DNA of 64,000 bases, from the NCBI GenBank assembly GCA_944324915.1, contig CALUYD010000003.1, positions 1 through 64,000 of the forward strand, in the 5' to 3' direction. The position numbers and the translations under genes are program-made. The notes beneath the pieces were generated by a model. The model was given only the letters and a program-made list of their open reading frames with translations, did not search any database and was not told the DNA's origin. Source of the DNA: Candidatus Gastranaerophilales bacterium (lineage in GTDB: Bacteria > Cyanobacteriota > Vampirovibrionia > Gastranaerophilales > Gastranaerophilaceae). Below are positions 36,971 to 46,291 of this stretch, one piece after another (within the stretch, counting starts at the first letter, position 1; the number at the start of each line of letters is the position of its first letter).

Positions 36971-38918
36971 AATCATCATTGTCATCTGTCGGAGGTTCTA
37001 TTTTTTGCTCCGGCACAGTTAATAATTCTTGCTCTAGTTCAACTTTTTCATCCATTTCTTTTAATTTAGGCATGATATTTGGAGTATATTTTTCAGTTTC
37101 ATTTTGAGCATTCATTTGAGTTTGTTTATCATATTGAGCATAAGATTCTTGAGGATTTTGTTCTACTTTATGACCGCGTGTTCTAATTGTAAAAGTGTAT
37201 GCAGGAGATTGTTCGCTTATTTCTTGAGAATTATTCTTTGAACTTCCAAAAGAAATAACAACATCAGAGTTAGAATTAACACTGAACATATTAGGCAAAG
37301 CAAGATTTCCAATTTTTCCTTGAATGGATGATAGTGAATAATCACTCCAGCCTTGAGAATATCTTGATAGGATTATATAGTTTGCTTGCGCGTTATCTTT
37401 TTCAATAATTATATTGTAGCTTGGAAATGAATCAATATTAATTACTTCAATTCCGGGGAACAAAGATGTTATATCAACATGATTTAAATTATAAAGATTA
37501 AAAGTTTTACCGTTGAAAGTAACTTTTGAAACAGATAATTTATCATTATTATATAAATATAATCCACCTGAAATTAAATACATTTTAGAATACTTTAATA
37601 TATTTAATTCTTGCAGAGGAGAAAAAGCGCTATTATATATGGAAACATTATTATTATCATCAGGTTCACTTATAACATATTGACTTGAATCTAATTGAAT
37701 TTGAGGATTATATTTTGACCATTTTCCATTTCTTAAATCATAAACATAAGCCAAAGATAAATCAGTATTTTTATCAGTAAAAATATTTTTTCTTAATTGG
37801 ACAAAAATATCTTCAAGTACACTATTTTTAAAGCTATCCATGAAATTATCCTCATCAAAACTTTTATAAGGATAATCGTTTTTAAAATTTTCCTCGCTAT
37901 AAGCTATTTTTTTATCTAAATAACTCATAATTAAAGGTCTAAAATTAGAATTTTTATTTTTATTTATAAAATCAACATAGGCATTTTTAAATTCTTTCTT
38001 CATTTCTCTTGTTGTAGTTGCATAAATTGAAGGAGTAAAGATGAATTTTCTAAAGTCATAATACATTTCTTTTTCAATGATATCTTTCAAATATTCATTT
38101 TGAACGGTTGAATATAATTTTTCAAAATCAGCAATTTTATTTGCTAATTGTTTTGGTTCAATTATTAAATCCAAATCAAGAGCAACAGGATAATTGTATT
38201 TTGCCTTTAGTGAAATATATTTTTTATAATCGTTAGATAAATAACTTTCATAATGTTTTTTTATAAATTTATAATCAGGATATAAATAAATCTCACCTTT
38301 ATTACAAAATACTTTAAGAGAATTATTTTTAAATAACTTATTTAAATGTTTGCAACAATTTCTATAACCTACATTTTTAGCACATTCAAAAATAGAATCA
38401 TTATCATATTTTTCATTTAAAATATTTGGCATTTTATTTAATTCGGTTAAATAAGCGCTAAAAATTTGTTCTTTTTTTTCTTGAGAATCAGAAGAATTTT
38501 TAAAATATATCAATAAAAATCTCTCAACTTGAGATAAATTTTGAGATAAACTCTTATAGCTTGAAGGTTCTTTTAATAAAGGTATTTGCGATGGATTATG
38601 AATATAATTTTTAAACTGTAAAACCTCTTTATGATTGTTATATTTTTCTAAAACAAAAAACATTACAAAACAAAGCGCGCAAAGCATTACAATAAAAAAT
38701 ATTGCAACTTGCACCATTGAATTATCAAAAATCTTTTTAGCATTTTGAGAATGAAAACTTACTTTTTGATTTTTAGGAGCAGTTTTTTCGATATTAAAAT
38801 TCTCAATCGTTGAATTTATATTTTGGTTATCATCATCATTAATTTTATTGCCGCATCTTGAACAAAAGATGTCTTCTTCGCCGTATTCATAACCGCAATG
38901 TTTACACTTTTTTGCCAT
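36969..38918 (-). CDS. Zinc-ribbon membrane protein, large extracytoplasmic part
   Basis: The 649-aa protein starts with a zinc ribbon (Cys5, Cys8, Cys19, Cys22), then a polar linker, one membrane helix (about 70-90) and some 550 residues predicted outside. The outer part is Asn/Lys/Tyr-rich with no recognised domain; the last 60 residues are Gln/Glu/Pro-rich. This layout (cytoplasmic zinc ribbon, helix, large outer domain) is common in bacterial zinc-ribbon proteins of unknown role. It is last in a three-gene operon, three bases after a flavin oxidoreductase. Confidence 0.75.
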   Translation of the reverse strand: MAKKCKHCGYEYGEEDIFCSRCGNKINDDDNQNINSTIENFNIEKTAPKNQKVSFHSQNAKKIFDNSMVQVAIFFIVMLCALCFVMFFVLEKYNNHKEVLQFKNYIHNPSQIPLLKEPSSYKSLSQNLSQVERFLLIYFKNSSDSQEKKEQIFSAYLTELNKMPNILNEKYDNDSIFECAKNVGYRNCCKHLNKLFKNNSLKVFCNKGEIYLYPDYKFIKKHYESYLSNDYKKYISLKAKYNYPVALDLDLIIEPKQLANKIADFEKLYSTVQNEYLKDIIEKEMYYDFRKFIFTPSIYATTTREMKKEFKNAYVDFINKNKNSNFRPLIMSYLDKKIAYSEENFKNDYPYKSFDEDNFMDSFKNSVLEDIFVQLRKNIFTDKNTDLSLAYVYDLRNGKWSKYNPQIQLDSSQYVISEPDDNNNVSIYNSAFSPLQELNILKYSKMYLISGGLYLYNNDKLSVSKVTFNGKTFNLYNLNHVDITSLFPGIEVINIDSFPSYNIIIEKDNAQANYIILSRYSQGWSDYSLSSIQGKIGNLALPNMFSVNSNSDVVISFGSSKNNSQEISEQSPAYTFTIRTRGHKVEQNPQESYAQYDKQTQMNAQNETEKYTPNIMPKLKEMDEKVELEQELLTVPEQKIEPPTDDNDD

Positions 38919-38921
38919 ATT

Positions 38922-40421
38922 TTATCCATTTTCAATAATATCTCTTGCTATATTTATACCACAAACCATGGCTTCATCCATATTATTGTATTTATGTTGA
39001 CCATTTCTGCCAATTAAATATAAATTTGAATATCTCATTAAATGATTTTTAATTTTATCAATATTTTTATATGTACCGCAATATACAGGATAAGCATACT
39101 TCTGTCTTACAACAAAAGAATCAATAATATCTTTTTTATCAAATAAATTAAATTTCTCAGCTTCAGATGAAGCAAGTTCAATGATTTCTTTATCCGTCTT
39201 AGACCAAAAATCATCGCCCTCATTTGCAAAATATTCCAAAGAAACCAAATATTTCTTATCAAATTGCCTAACTAAATATGGAGACCAATTGTTCATTATC
39301 TGCATACGTGCAACAATAGCCTCTTTTTGCTGAATATAAATCCAACAATCAGGAGTAATATTATTAACTGTTTTATAATTTGTATTATTTTTAATTTTAA
39401 AATCATCCAAATAAAAACTAACAAGAATATAATCTCGATAAGGCAAATTAAGCGCATCTTGTTTAATATCATAAGGAGCATCAACTCCTTTAATTAAATC
39501 TTTTATAGGAATTGATGAAATAGCATATTGCGCAGGTATTTCTTCAATATTTCCCAATTCATTTTTATATCTTACGCTTAAGATTTTATTATCATGACAA
39601 TTAAAATCGACAAATTCAGAGTTTAGAATTATTTTTCCACCCTTTTTAACGATATAATCTGCCATTAACCCCCATAATTGAGAGCAACCAAATTTAGGAT
39701 AATAAAATTCATCAATTAAAGAGGTTTCTTTTTTAAACTTTAAAAATTTAAAACCAGATAAAATTGAATTAAGCACAGTCTTTAATAAAGATAATTTTCT
39801 TATTCTTTGATGACCCCATTCACAAGGCATTTTTGAAGCATCAATTCCCCATACTTTTTTAGTGTAATCTTTGAAAAATATGCTATATAAAACTTCGCCA
39901 AAGCGATTTATCATAAAATCTTCAAGAGTAATTTCTTTTCTTTTAAAAATAAGGCTTTTAAAATAGCTCAAACCTGCTTTAAATGAAGTAATTATGCCTA
40001 ATTTTAAAAAAGTATCAAATGAAATTTTTAGCGGATATGGGAAAAATTTTGAATTATATATTATGCTTGAAAATCTTTTTCTAATTAGCATAACATCATC
40101 TATTTCAGAGGGGTTTAAACCATTTTTTGGATAGATATTATCTCTTTTTGATAAAATATCATCAATTGATTTTTCACCTTGAATTTTTAAAAATTTAAAC
40201 CAAATAGATTTAACATATTCATCATTTGTATAAAGTCTATGACCGCCAATATCAACACCTAAACCATCTTTATAAACTGTTCTTGATAACCCCCCTACAC
40301 AAGGAAGTTTTTCGATTATAACAGGCTTAATTGACGACTTTTCAATTAATTCATAAGCACAAGCTAATCCTGATGGACCTGCGCCGATAATTAGTGCTAT
40401 GTTGTTATTTGAATTATCCAT
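38922..40421 (-). CDS. FAD-dependent oxidoreductase (amine oxidase / UDP-Gal mutase-like)
   Basis: The 499-aa protein has the FAD motif IIGAGPSGLACAYEL (residues 11-25), then GGLSRTV and DIGGHRLYT as in COG1232-type enzymes and UDP-galactopyranose mutase relatives. The C-terminal FAD contact is NLYLIGRNGQHKYNNMDEAM, a form common in oxidoreductases of polysaccharide clusters. It may modify a nucleotide-sugar or lipid-linked sugar, or a carotenoid-like substrate; unproven. It sits two bases after a secreted-protein gene and three before the zinc-ribbon gene. Confidence 0.78.
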   Translation of the reverse strand: MDNSNNNIALIIGAGPSGLACAYELIEKSSIKPVIIEKLPCVGGLSRTVYKDGLGVDIGGHRLYTNDEYVKSIWFKFLKIQGEKSIDDILSKRDNIYPKNGLNPSEIDDVMLIRKRFSSIIYNSKFFPYPLKISFDTFLKLGIITSFKAGLSYFKSLIFKRKEITLEDFMINRFGEVLYSIFFKDYTKKVWGIDASKMPCEWGHQRIRKLSLLKTVLNSILSGFKFLKFKKETSLIDEFYYPKFGCSQLWGLMADYIVKKGGKIILNSEFVDFNCHDNKILSVRYKNELGNIEEIPAQYAISSIPIKDLIKGVDAPYDIKQDALNLPYRDYILVSFYLDDFKIKNNTNYKTVNNITPDCWIYIQQKEAIVARMQIMNNWSPYLVRQFDKKYLVSLEYFANEGDDFWSKTDKEIIELASSEAEKFNLFDKKDIIDSFVVRQKYAYPVYCGTYKNIDKIKNHLMRYSNLYLIGRNGQHKYNNMDEAMVCGINIARDIIENG

Positions 40422-40423
40422 AA

Positions 40424-40822
40424 TTAAAACGTAATTTGCGGTTTATTTTTATCATTGATTATTTGTTTAACTTTTTTATATGCTGCATAAGCCCTTGATT
40501 CATAAGTTACAGGTTCAAGATTTCTTGTCATTTTTAAAGTGATATTTTGATAATCACCACCTAGCTGCTCATATCTTGAGGGTTTATAATAATTAATTCT
40601 TGCACTAAAAGGGTAAGACTTTTGAGATTGCATAGTAACAACAATACTTTCAGAAGGTGAAGTATCAACTTTTATATTGTAAAAATAATAACCGTTATAT
40701 TCTTTAATACTATCAGCATCTAAATATACAATGCTACCACTTTTGCTTTGAACTAAAACCCAATTTATTGCAAAAACAGGACTAATTAACAAAGAAAATA
40801 AAACTAAAAATATTTTTTTCAT
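40424..40822 (-). CDS. Small exported protein, surface-adhesin-E-like
   Basis: The 132-aa product has a signal peptide (residues 1-18, MKKIFLVLFSLLISPVFA). The mature part has alternating strands with WVLVQSKSGSIVYLDADSI near its start and a Tyr/Lys-rich end, resembling the small beta-domain proteins called surface-adhesin E or DUF4468-like. AGGAGA precedes ATG 40822. It is first of a three-gene operon. Role unknown. Confidence 0.7.
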   Translation of the reverse strand: MKKIFLVLFSLLISPVFAINWVLVQSKSGSIVYLDADSIKEYNGYYFYNIKVDTSPSESIVVTMQSQKSYPFSARINYYKPSRYEQLGGDYQNITLKMTRNLEPVTYESRAYAAYKKVKQIINDKNKPQITF

Positions 40823-40911
40823 AAAAATCTCCTAATAATAATTTTATAATTCAAAAAAGATTTTGCAAAAAAGTTTAAAAAAAGTTATAATTCACAAACA
40901 AAAGGGGAATT

Positions 40912-41898
40912 ATGAACAATTATTTTATTATCGGGATAATAAGTTTTTTGGTTGGTTTTGTATTATCGAGTATTATTTTTAAAAAGAAAAATAATGATAT
41001 AGCATTATTTACAATGCTAAATGACTTTAAAAACTCGATTGATGAATATAAAAATCAAACAGTAATTAACACAAAAGAAATTAATAACGCAATTAAGACA
41101 GCGTCTGACTTAACAAAAATTTTAACAACAAACCAAAACTTAAAAGGACAATTCGGCGAAGATTGCCTTGAAGCAATTTTAAAAACTTGTTATCCAAATG
41201 AAAATATTAATTACATAAAACAATATCAAACACAAAACGAAGAAAATAAAGATATTAAACCTGATTATTTAATCAAATTACCAAATGATAAAACGATATT
41301 AATAGATTGCAAATTAAACTTAGAAAAATATATCGAATACAAAGAAAATGATAATATAGAGCTAAATTCGCAAAAGAAAAACGAATTTATAAAAGATTTA
41401 AATTCAACAATTAATCTGCTTTCAAATAAAAAATACGAAACAGCAAAAGATATATCACAAGCAGGATTTATCTTGATGTATATTCCGCTCGAGCCTGTAC
41501 TAACTACAATTTACACAGATAAAGATTTTCTTAGCGTCATCAAAAATGCAAATGAGAAAAATATTATTATTGTAGGCAACTCATCAGTATTAACAACAAT
41601 AAGACTAACAAAACTATTATGGGCGCAAAATGCACAAAAAGAAAACTTAGATAAAATAATTAATATAGCTCAAAATATCTATGAATATATTTCAATTCAT
41701 ACCCAAAACCTATACAAAATAAAGGTTTTAATGGAAGAAAATTATCAAAATTTTAATAAAGAATATGAAAAATTAGCTCAAAATAATAAACTTTTCAAGC
41801 TAACTGAAGAATTAAGAGAATATGGAATTCAAACAAATTCAAAAAAACAAGGCAAAAAATTAAACGAAATAAAAATACATCAAGATTTCCTAAATTAA
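40912..41898 (+). CDS. rmuC: DNA recombination protein RmuC homologue
   Basis: The 328-aa protein has an N-terminal membrane helix (about 4-23), a short coiled region, then the RmuC nuclease-like core with GQFGEDCLEAIL (near 80), KPDYLIKLPNDKTILIDCKLNLEKY and SSVLTTIRLTKLLWAQ. RmuC limits recombination at inverted repeats in E. coli. It is shorter than the usual 400-500 aa because the coiled-coil part is reduced. AGGGGA precedes ATG 40912. Confidence 0.88.
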   Translation: MNNYFIIGIISFLVGFVLSSIIFKKKNNDIALFTMLNDFKNSIDEYKNQTVINTKEINNAIKTASDLTKILTTNQNLKGQFGEDCLEAILKTCYPNENINYIKQYQTQNEENKDIKPDYLIKLPNDKTILIDCKLNLEKYIEYKENDNIELNSQKKNEFIKDLNSTINLLSNKKYETAKDISQAGFILMYIPLEPVLTTIYTDKDFLSVIKNANEKNIIIVGNSSVLTTIRLTKLLWAQNAQKENLDKIINIAQNIYEYISIHTQNLYKIKVLMEENYQNFNKEYEKLAQNNKLFKLTEELREYGIQTNSKKQGKKLNEIKIHQDFLN

Positions 41899-41933
41899 AA
41901 ATTAACTTATGTAAAATTTTTCTCATACTTTAG

Positions 41934-41962
41934 TATAATATCCTCCATTTAGAGGATATTAT
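41934..41962 (+). promoter_or_regulatory. Inverted repeat overlapping -10 box and ribosome site
   Basis: TATAAT (41934-41939) is a perfect -10 box without a good -35. A perfect 11-bp inverted repeat (41935-41945 and 41952-41962, 6-base loop) covers it and, on the RNA, pairs CCTC with the only GAGG ahead of ATG 41970. It could act as a DNA operator or as an RNA hairpin that hides the ribosome site. If transcription starts around 41946 the left arm is not transcribed, which favours the operator reading unless an upstream promoter is used. Confidence 0.5.
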
Positions 41963-41969
41963 TAAATAT

Positions 41970-42179
41970 ATGGAAATAGTCAAATTGCTAAAGGATTACG
42001 CAAAAACCCCTCTTGAAAAGGAATTGAGCGATTATTTTACCCAAGAGCTTGATTCTACTATTTGTTGTGAAAAAATCAAAAATAAAAACTTTATGATTCA
42101 ATATATTCAACCAATAAATAATTTCATTATCCACACAACAGCACTCCCCGGAACAAGTGCAAGAAGAATGCTTTATTAG
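41970..42179 (+). CDS. Small unknown protein behind a hairpin
   Basis: The 69-aa product has no recognised domain; it has one CC pair (ICCEK near 31) and a C-terminal [11 protein letters not shown]. The strong -10 box and GAGG upstream support expression, though the ribosome site is 13 bases from ATG and lies in an inverted repeat. It meets rnhA head-on over TTAG (42176-42179). Function unknown. Confidence 0.55.
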   Translation: MEIVKLLKDYAKTPLEKELSDYFTQELDSTICCEKIKNKNFMIQYIQPINNFIIHTTALPGTSARRMLY

Positions 42180-42664
42180 TTTGAATTAAATCCATGGTCT
42201 ATTTCAAGAGTGCTTTTACTTCTTGCTTCAACCGCTAATTTATCGCACAAATTATTAAATTCATTTTGCGCATGACCTTTAACCCAGATAAATTCAATAT
42301 CATGAGGCTTCATTGCAATAATCAATTTTTCCCATAAATCAATATTTTTCACAGGATTTTTAGTGTTCAATTTCCAATTTTTTTCTTGCCATGAATCAAG
42401 CCATTTTTGATTTATAGCATCAATTACATATTTTGAATCTGAATATAATTTAATATTACAAGCGGTTTTTAGCGAATTTAGAGCATCTATTACTGCTAAT
42501 AATTCCATTCTATTATTTGTAGTAAGTTCAAAACCTCTTGCAAATTCTTTCTTTACAATATTTCCATCTGATTTTTTATATATTAAAACAACGCCGTAAC
42601 CACCTTTACCAGGGTTATTTGCGCAAGCTCCATCCGTATAAATTGAAACATTGGGTTTTTTCAT
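42176..42664 (-). CDS. rnhA: Ribonuclease HI
   Basis: The enzyme cleaves RNA in RNA-DNA hybrids. The 162-aa product shows all four acidic active-site residues in order: [40 protein letters not shown] and NNLCDKLA, plus the HAQNE catalytic His. The basic handle ([13 protein letters not shown]) is present. No ribosome site is seen; on the minus strand TATAAT (42671-42676) ends six bases before the ATG. Confidence 0.95.
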   Translation of the reverse strand: MKKPNVSIYTDGACANNPGKGGYGVVLIYKKSDGNIVKKEFARGFELTTNNRMELLAVIDALNSLKTACNIKLYSDSKYVIDAINQKWLDSWQEKNWKLNTKNPVKNIDLWEKLIIAMKPHDIEFIWVKGHAQNEFNNLCDKLAVEARSKSTLEIDHGFNSN

Positions 42665-42771
42665 AAATCAATTATAACATAAAAACATTTCTTAATAAGT
42701 TATATACAACAAGCCATGTTTATGTTTGAATGAAATTTGCGACTATACCGTTTAAGGATTGAGAGGCACAA

Positions 42772-43812
42772 ATGATTATAGTTATGGAGCATGACGCAAC
42801 AGAAGAACAACTTGATCGTGTAGTTAAATACGTTGAAACAAGAGGTCTTAAAACACAAGTAAATCATGGTACACAATTAAATGTTGTAGCAGTAATTGGC
42901 GATAAATCAGGTTTAAATACCGAAAATATAGCAGCGCTTGACGGCGTTAGAGAAGTTAAAAAAATACAAGAAGCATACAAATTAGTATCTCGTGAAACAC
43001 ATCCTGAAGATACAGTTATAACATTTTCAAACGGAGTTAAAATCGGCGGTTTAGAACGTCCTGTTTTGATGGTTGGACCATGCTCTGTTGAAAAAGATTA
43101 CGAAGGTTTATTAAAAGTTGCAACAGCAGCAAAAGAAATGGGTTGCCAATTCTTAAGAGGTGGCGCTTTCAAGCCAAGAACAAGCCCTTATGATTTTCAA
43201 GGACTAGAAGAAAAAGGCTTGCAATATTTAGCGAAAGCAAGCAAACAAACAGGACTTTTGGTTGTAACTGAAGTAATGGATACAATGGATATTTCTCTTT
43301 TGTGTCAATATGCTGATGTGCTGCAAGTTGGCGCAAGAAATATGCAAAACTTTAAACTTTTAAAAGCACTAGGAAGAATTAAAAAACCCGTTATGATTAA
43401 AAGAGGACCTGCTGCAACTATAAAAGAATTACTTTTAGCGGCAGAATACGTTTTAGCGAACGGAAATCCTAATGTAATTCTTTGCGAAAGAGGAATTAGG
43501 GGTTTTGATAGTCAATATTCAAGAAACGTTCTTGATATTGCAGCAGTTCCTATTATAAGAAAATATTCACATCTTCCTGTAATAGTTGACCCATCCCATG
43601 GAACAGGAAAAAGATATTTAATAGAACCAATGGGAAAAGCAGCGCTTGTTGCAGGAGCACATGGTCTTATGTATGAAGTTCATCATGACCCTGATAATGC
43701 TATGTGTGACGGTGCTCAAAGCTTAAATCTTGAACAATTCAAAGAAGTGACAAAATCATTAAACAAACTAATCGGAAGAATAGACTACGACAACAAAATG
43801 GCTAAGGTGTAA
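42772..43812 (+). CDS. aroF: 3-Deoxy-7-phosphoheptulonate (DAHP) synthase
   Basis: The enzyme commits erythrose 4-phosphate and PEP to aromatic synthesis. The 346-aa product has an N-terminal ferredoxin-like regulatory domain (about 1-70, [13 protein letters not shown]) as in Thermotoga-type DAHP synthases, then the barrel with [42 protein letters not shown] and DPSHGTG. The regulatory domain suggests feedback control by an aromatic amino acid. GAGG precedes ATG 42772. glyQ begins one base after its stop. Confidence 0.93.
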   Translation: MIIVMEHDATEEQLDRVVKYVETRGLKTQVNHGTQLNVVAVIGDKSGLNTENIAALDGVREVKKIQEAYKLVSRETHPEDTVITFSNGVKIGGLERPVLMVGPCSVEKDYEGLLKVATAAKEMGCQFLRGGAFKPRTSPYDFQGLEEKGLQYLAKASKQTGLLVVTEVMDTMDISLLCQYADVLQVGARNMQNFKLLKALGRIKKPVMIKRGPAATIKELLLAAEYVLANGNPNVILCERGIRGFDSQYSRNVLDIAAVPIIRKYSHLPVIVDPSHGTGKRYLIEPMGKAALVAGAHGLMYEVHHDPDNAMCDGAQSLNLEQFKEVTKSLNKLIGRIDYDNKMAKV

Positions 43813-43813
43813 A

Positions 43814-44689
43814 ATGGCATTAACTTTTCAAGAATTAATTTTAAATTTATCAAAATATTGGTCAGATAACGGTTGTGTTATTCAGCAACCTTATGATATT
43901 GAAAAAGGTGCAAGCACAATGAATCCTGCTACTTTTTTAAGAGCGTTAGGTCCGGAACCATTTAACTGTGCTATGGTTGAACCTTGCAGACGTCCAACTG
44001 ACGCTAGATACGGAGAAAACCCAAACAGATTAGGTCATTATTTTCAATATCAAGTTATACTTAAACCAAATCCGGATAATGCTCAAGATTTATACTTAAA
44101 CTCTCTAAGCGCAATGGGTGTAGATTTAGAGCGCCATGATGTAAGATTTGTTGAAGATAATTGGGAATCACCAACTTTGGGTGCTGCCGGTGTTGGCTGG
44201 GAAGTTTGGCTTGATGGTATGGAAATTACACAATTTACATACTTTCAACAAGTTGGCGGACTTGAAGTTAAGCCCGTAGTTTTAGAAATCACATACGGTT
44301 TAGAGCGTATTGCAATGTATTTACAAAATGTTGATAGCGTATTCGATATTAAATGGAACAATGAACTAAAATACGGTGATATATACTTACAAAATGAAAT
44401 TGAACAATCAAAATATAATTTCGAATATTCAACTCCTGAAAATTTATTCAAACTGTTTGATTTAGCGTCTGATGAAGCAAATAAATGCATGGAAGCAGGC
44501 ATAGTATTACCTGCATACGATTGGGTTTTAAAATGCTCTCACACATTTAACCTATTAGACGCTAGGGGAGTTATATCAAAAGACGAAAGAATTAACTACA
44601 TTAACAGAGTAAGAACCCTAGCTGCAAATGTAGCTAAATTATATGTGGAACAAAGAGAAAAACTAGGTTTTCCTCTTATTAAGAAATAA
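43814..44689 (+). CDS. glyQ: Glycyl-tRNA synthetase alpha subunit
   Basis: This is the catalytic subunit of the bacterial alpha2-beta2 GlyRS. The 291-aa product shows [42 protein letters not shown] and [18 protein letters not shown] motifs. It is full length. The beta subunit gene glyS, often adjacent, is absent; amino-acid permeases follow instead. It is co-transcribed with aroF. Confidence 0.96.
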   Translation: MALTFQELILNLSKYWSDNGCVIQQPYDIEKGASTMNPATFLRALGPEPFNCAMVEPCRRPTDARYGENPNRLGHYFQYQVILKPNPDNAQDLYLNSLSAMGVDLERHDVRFVEDNWESPTLGAAGVGWEVWLDGMEITQFTYFQQVGGLEVKPVVLEITYGLERIAMYLQNVDSVFDIKWNNELKYGDIYLQNEIEQSKYNFEYSTPENLFKLFDLASDEANKCMEAGIVLPAYDWVLKCSHTFNLLDARGVISKDERINYINRVRTLAANVAKLYVEQREKLGFPLIKK

Positions 44690-44698
44690 GGAAGAAGC

Positions 44699-46291
44699 AT
44701 GACACAAAACAACAATGGGGATTTCACACCCAATTTCGAAGAAAAAGCCGAAGTAAGTATGATTTCAAAATTTGTTAAAAATTTACTCACACTAAAAAAT
44801 CCGGATAGTATGCTGGAACAAGCAAAAAAAGGCGGACTTAAAAAAACACTTGGCGCGTTTGATTTAATTATATTAGGCGTTGGAGCAATAATAGGAAGCG
44901 GAATTTTTACAGTTGTAGGTCTTGCAGCTAAAGGTTCAGCTGAATCCTTAGGTGCGGGTCCGGGGCTTGTTGTTTCAATGGTTTTAGCTTCACTTGCTTG
45001 CATATTTTCAGCACTTTGTTACAGTGAATTTGCTTCAATGATACCTGTTGCAGGTAGTGCATATTTATACACATACGCAACAATGGGTGAATTTATGGCT
45101 TGGCTTATCGGCTGGGTTTTAATGCTTGAATATTTAGTTGGCTACATTGCAGTTGTAAGCGCTTGGAGCGGATACTTTATGCAATTTATAAAAGGTTTTA
45201 GCTTTTTGCCTCAATGGTTAACAAATCCTCCAATTTACTTAATTCATGATTATTCAACAGTAGTTCATGAATTAACAACAAAAGGAATAGATCCAAACTC
45301 TGTTATACCACATTTTATGGGTGTTCCTATTTGTGTAAATGTACCCGGAATTTTAATTACATTATTTATAATAGCAACTCTTATAAAAGGCATCCAAGAA
45401 TCAAAAAATATGGCAGGCATCATGGTTGCAATTAAATTGGGTGTTGTAGCCTTATTTATATTAACAGGCATGTTCTATATACGCCCTGAAAATTGGACAC
45501 CATTTGCACCAAATGGAATGAGCGGAATTTTTATGGGTGCATTTATCATATTTTTTGCATACATTGGTTTCGATGCCATTGCAACAGCAGCAGAAGAAAC
45601 AAAAAATCCGCAAAAAAATCTTCCAATAGGAATTATCGGCTCACTTGCCGTTTGTACAATAATATATGTACTTGTTGCCCTTGTTTTAACAGGGGTTGTA
45701 CCAATTTCTCAAATTGATGTACAAGCACCAATTGCAAGCGCTATGAAAATGGTAGGACAAGATTGGGTAGCAGGATTAATTTCAATAGGTGCCCTAACAG
45801 GTTTAACTTCAGTGCTTTTAGTCCTTATGCTTGCAGGAACAAGAATACTTTATGCGATGAGCAGAGATAATTTCTTGCCTTCAGTATTCCAAAAATTACA
45901 CCCAAAATTCAAAACACCGCATGTTCTAACAATAACAGTTGGCGCAATATGTTTAATAGGTTCATTGTTGCTAAATATCTCAACAGCAGCGGAATTATGT
46001 AATTTTGGAACATTTGCTTCATTTATCATTGTTTGTGTAGCGGTTTTAATCCTAAGAAAAACAGATCCTAACAGGCCAAGACCATTCAAAGTTCCATTTT
46101 CTCCATTTTTACCGATTATGGGGATAGTTTGTTGCAGCGGTCTTATGATTTACTCAATGCAATTTTTAAAAACTTCAAGAATATTGTTTCCTGTTTGGGT
46201 AATTTTAGGAATAGCATTCTATTTTTCATACAGTTACAGACAACAAAGAAAAGCTCAAAATATAAATGCCAATGAGGAAAATAATGTTTAA
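44699..46291 (+). CDS. APC-superfamily amino acid permease (first of two)
   Basis: The 530-aa protein has about twelve membrane helices after a 50-residue cytoplasmic leader. GVGAIIGSGIF (near 64) is the substrate-binding unwound-helix motif of APC cationic amino acid transporters, and FFAYIGFDAIATAAEETKNP the conserved helix 6/loop motif. A GGAAG site precedes ATG 44699. The next gene is a close paralogue overlapping by eight bases. Substrate not determinable; cationic or neutral amino acids are likely. Confidence 0.88.
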   Translation: MTQNNNGDFTPNFEEKAEVSMISKFVKNLLTLKNPDSMLEQAKKGGLKKTLGAFDLIILGVGAIIGSGIFTVVGLAAKGSAESLGAGPGLVVSMVLASLACIFSALCYSEFASMIPVAGSAYLYTYATMGEFMAWLIGWVLMLEYLVGYIAVVSAWSGYFMQFIKGFSFLPQWLTNPPIYLIHDYSTVVHELTTKGIDPNSVIPHFMGVPICVNVPGILITLFIIATLIKGIQESKNMAGIMVAIKLGVVALFILTGMFYIRPENWTPFAPNGMSGIFMGAFIIFFAYIGFDAIATAAEETKNPQKNLPIGIIGSLAVCTIIYVLVALVLTGVVPISQIDVQAPIASAMKMVGQDWVAGLISIGALTGLTSVLLVLMLAGTRILYAMSRDNFLPSVFQKLHPKFKTPHVLTITVGAICLIGSLLLNISTAAELCNFGTFASFIIVCVAVLILRKTDPNRPRPFKVPFSPFLPIMGIVCCSGLMIYSMQFLKTSRILFPVWVILGIAFYFSYSYRQQRKAQNINANEENNV

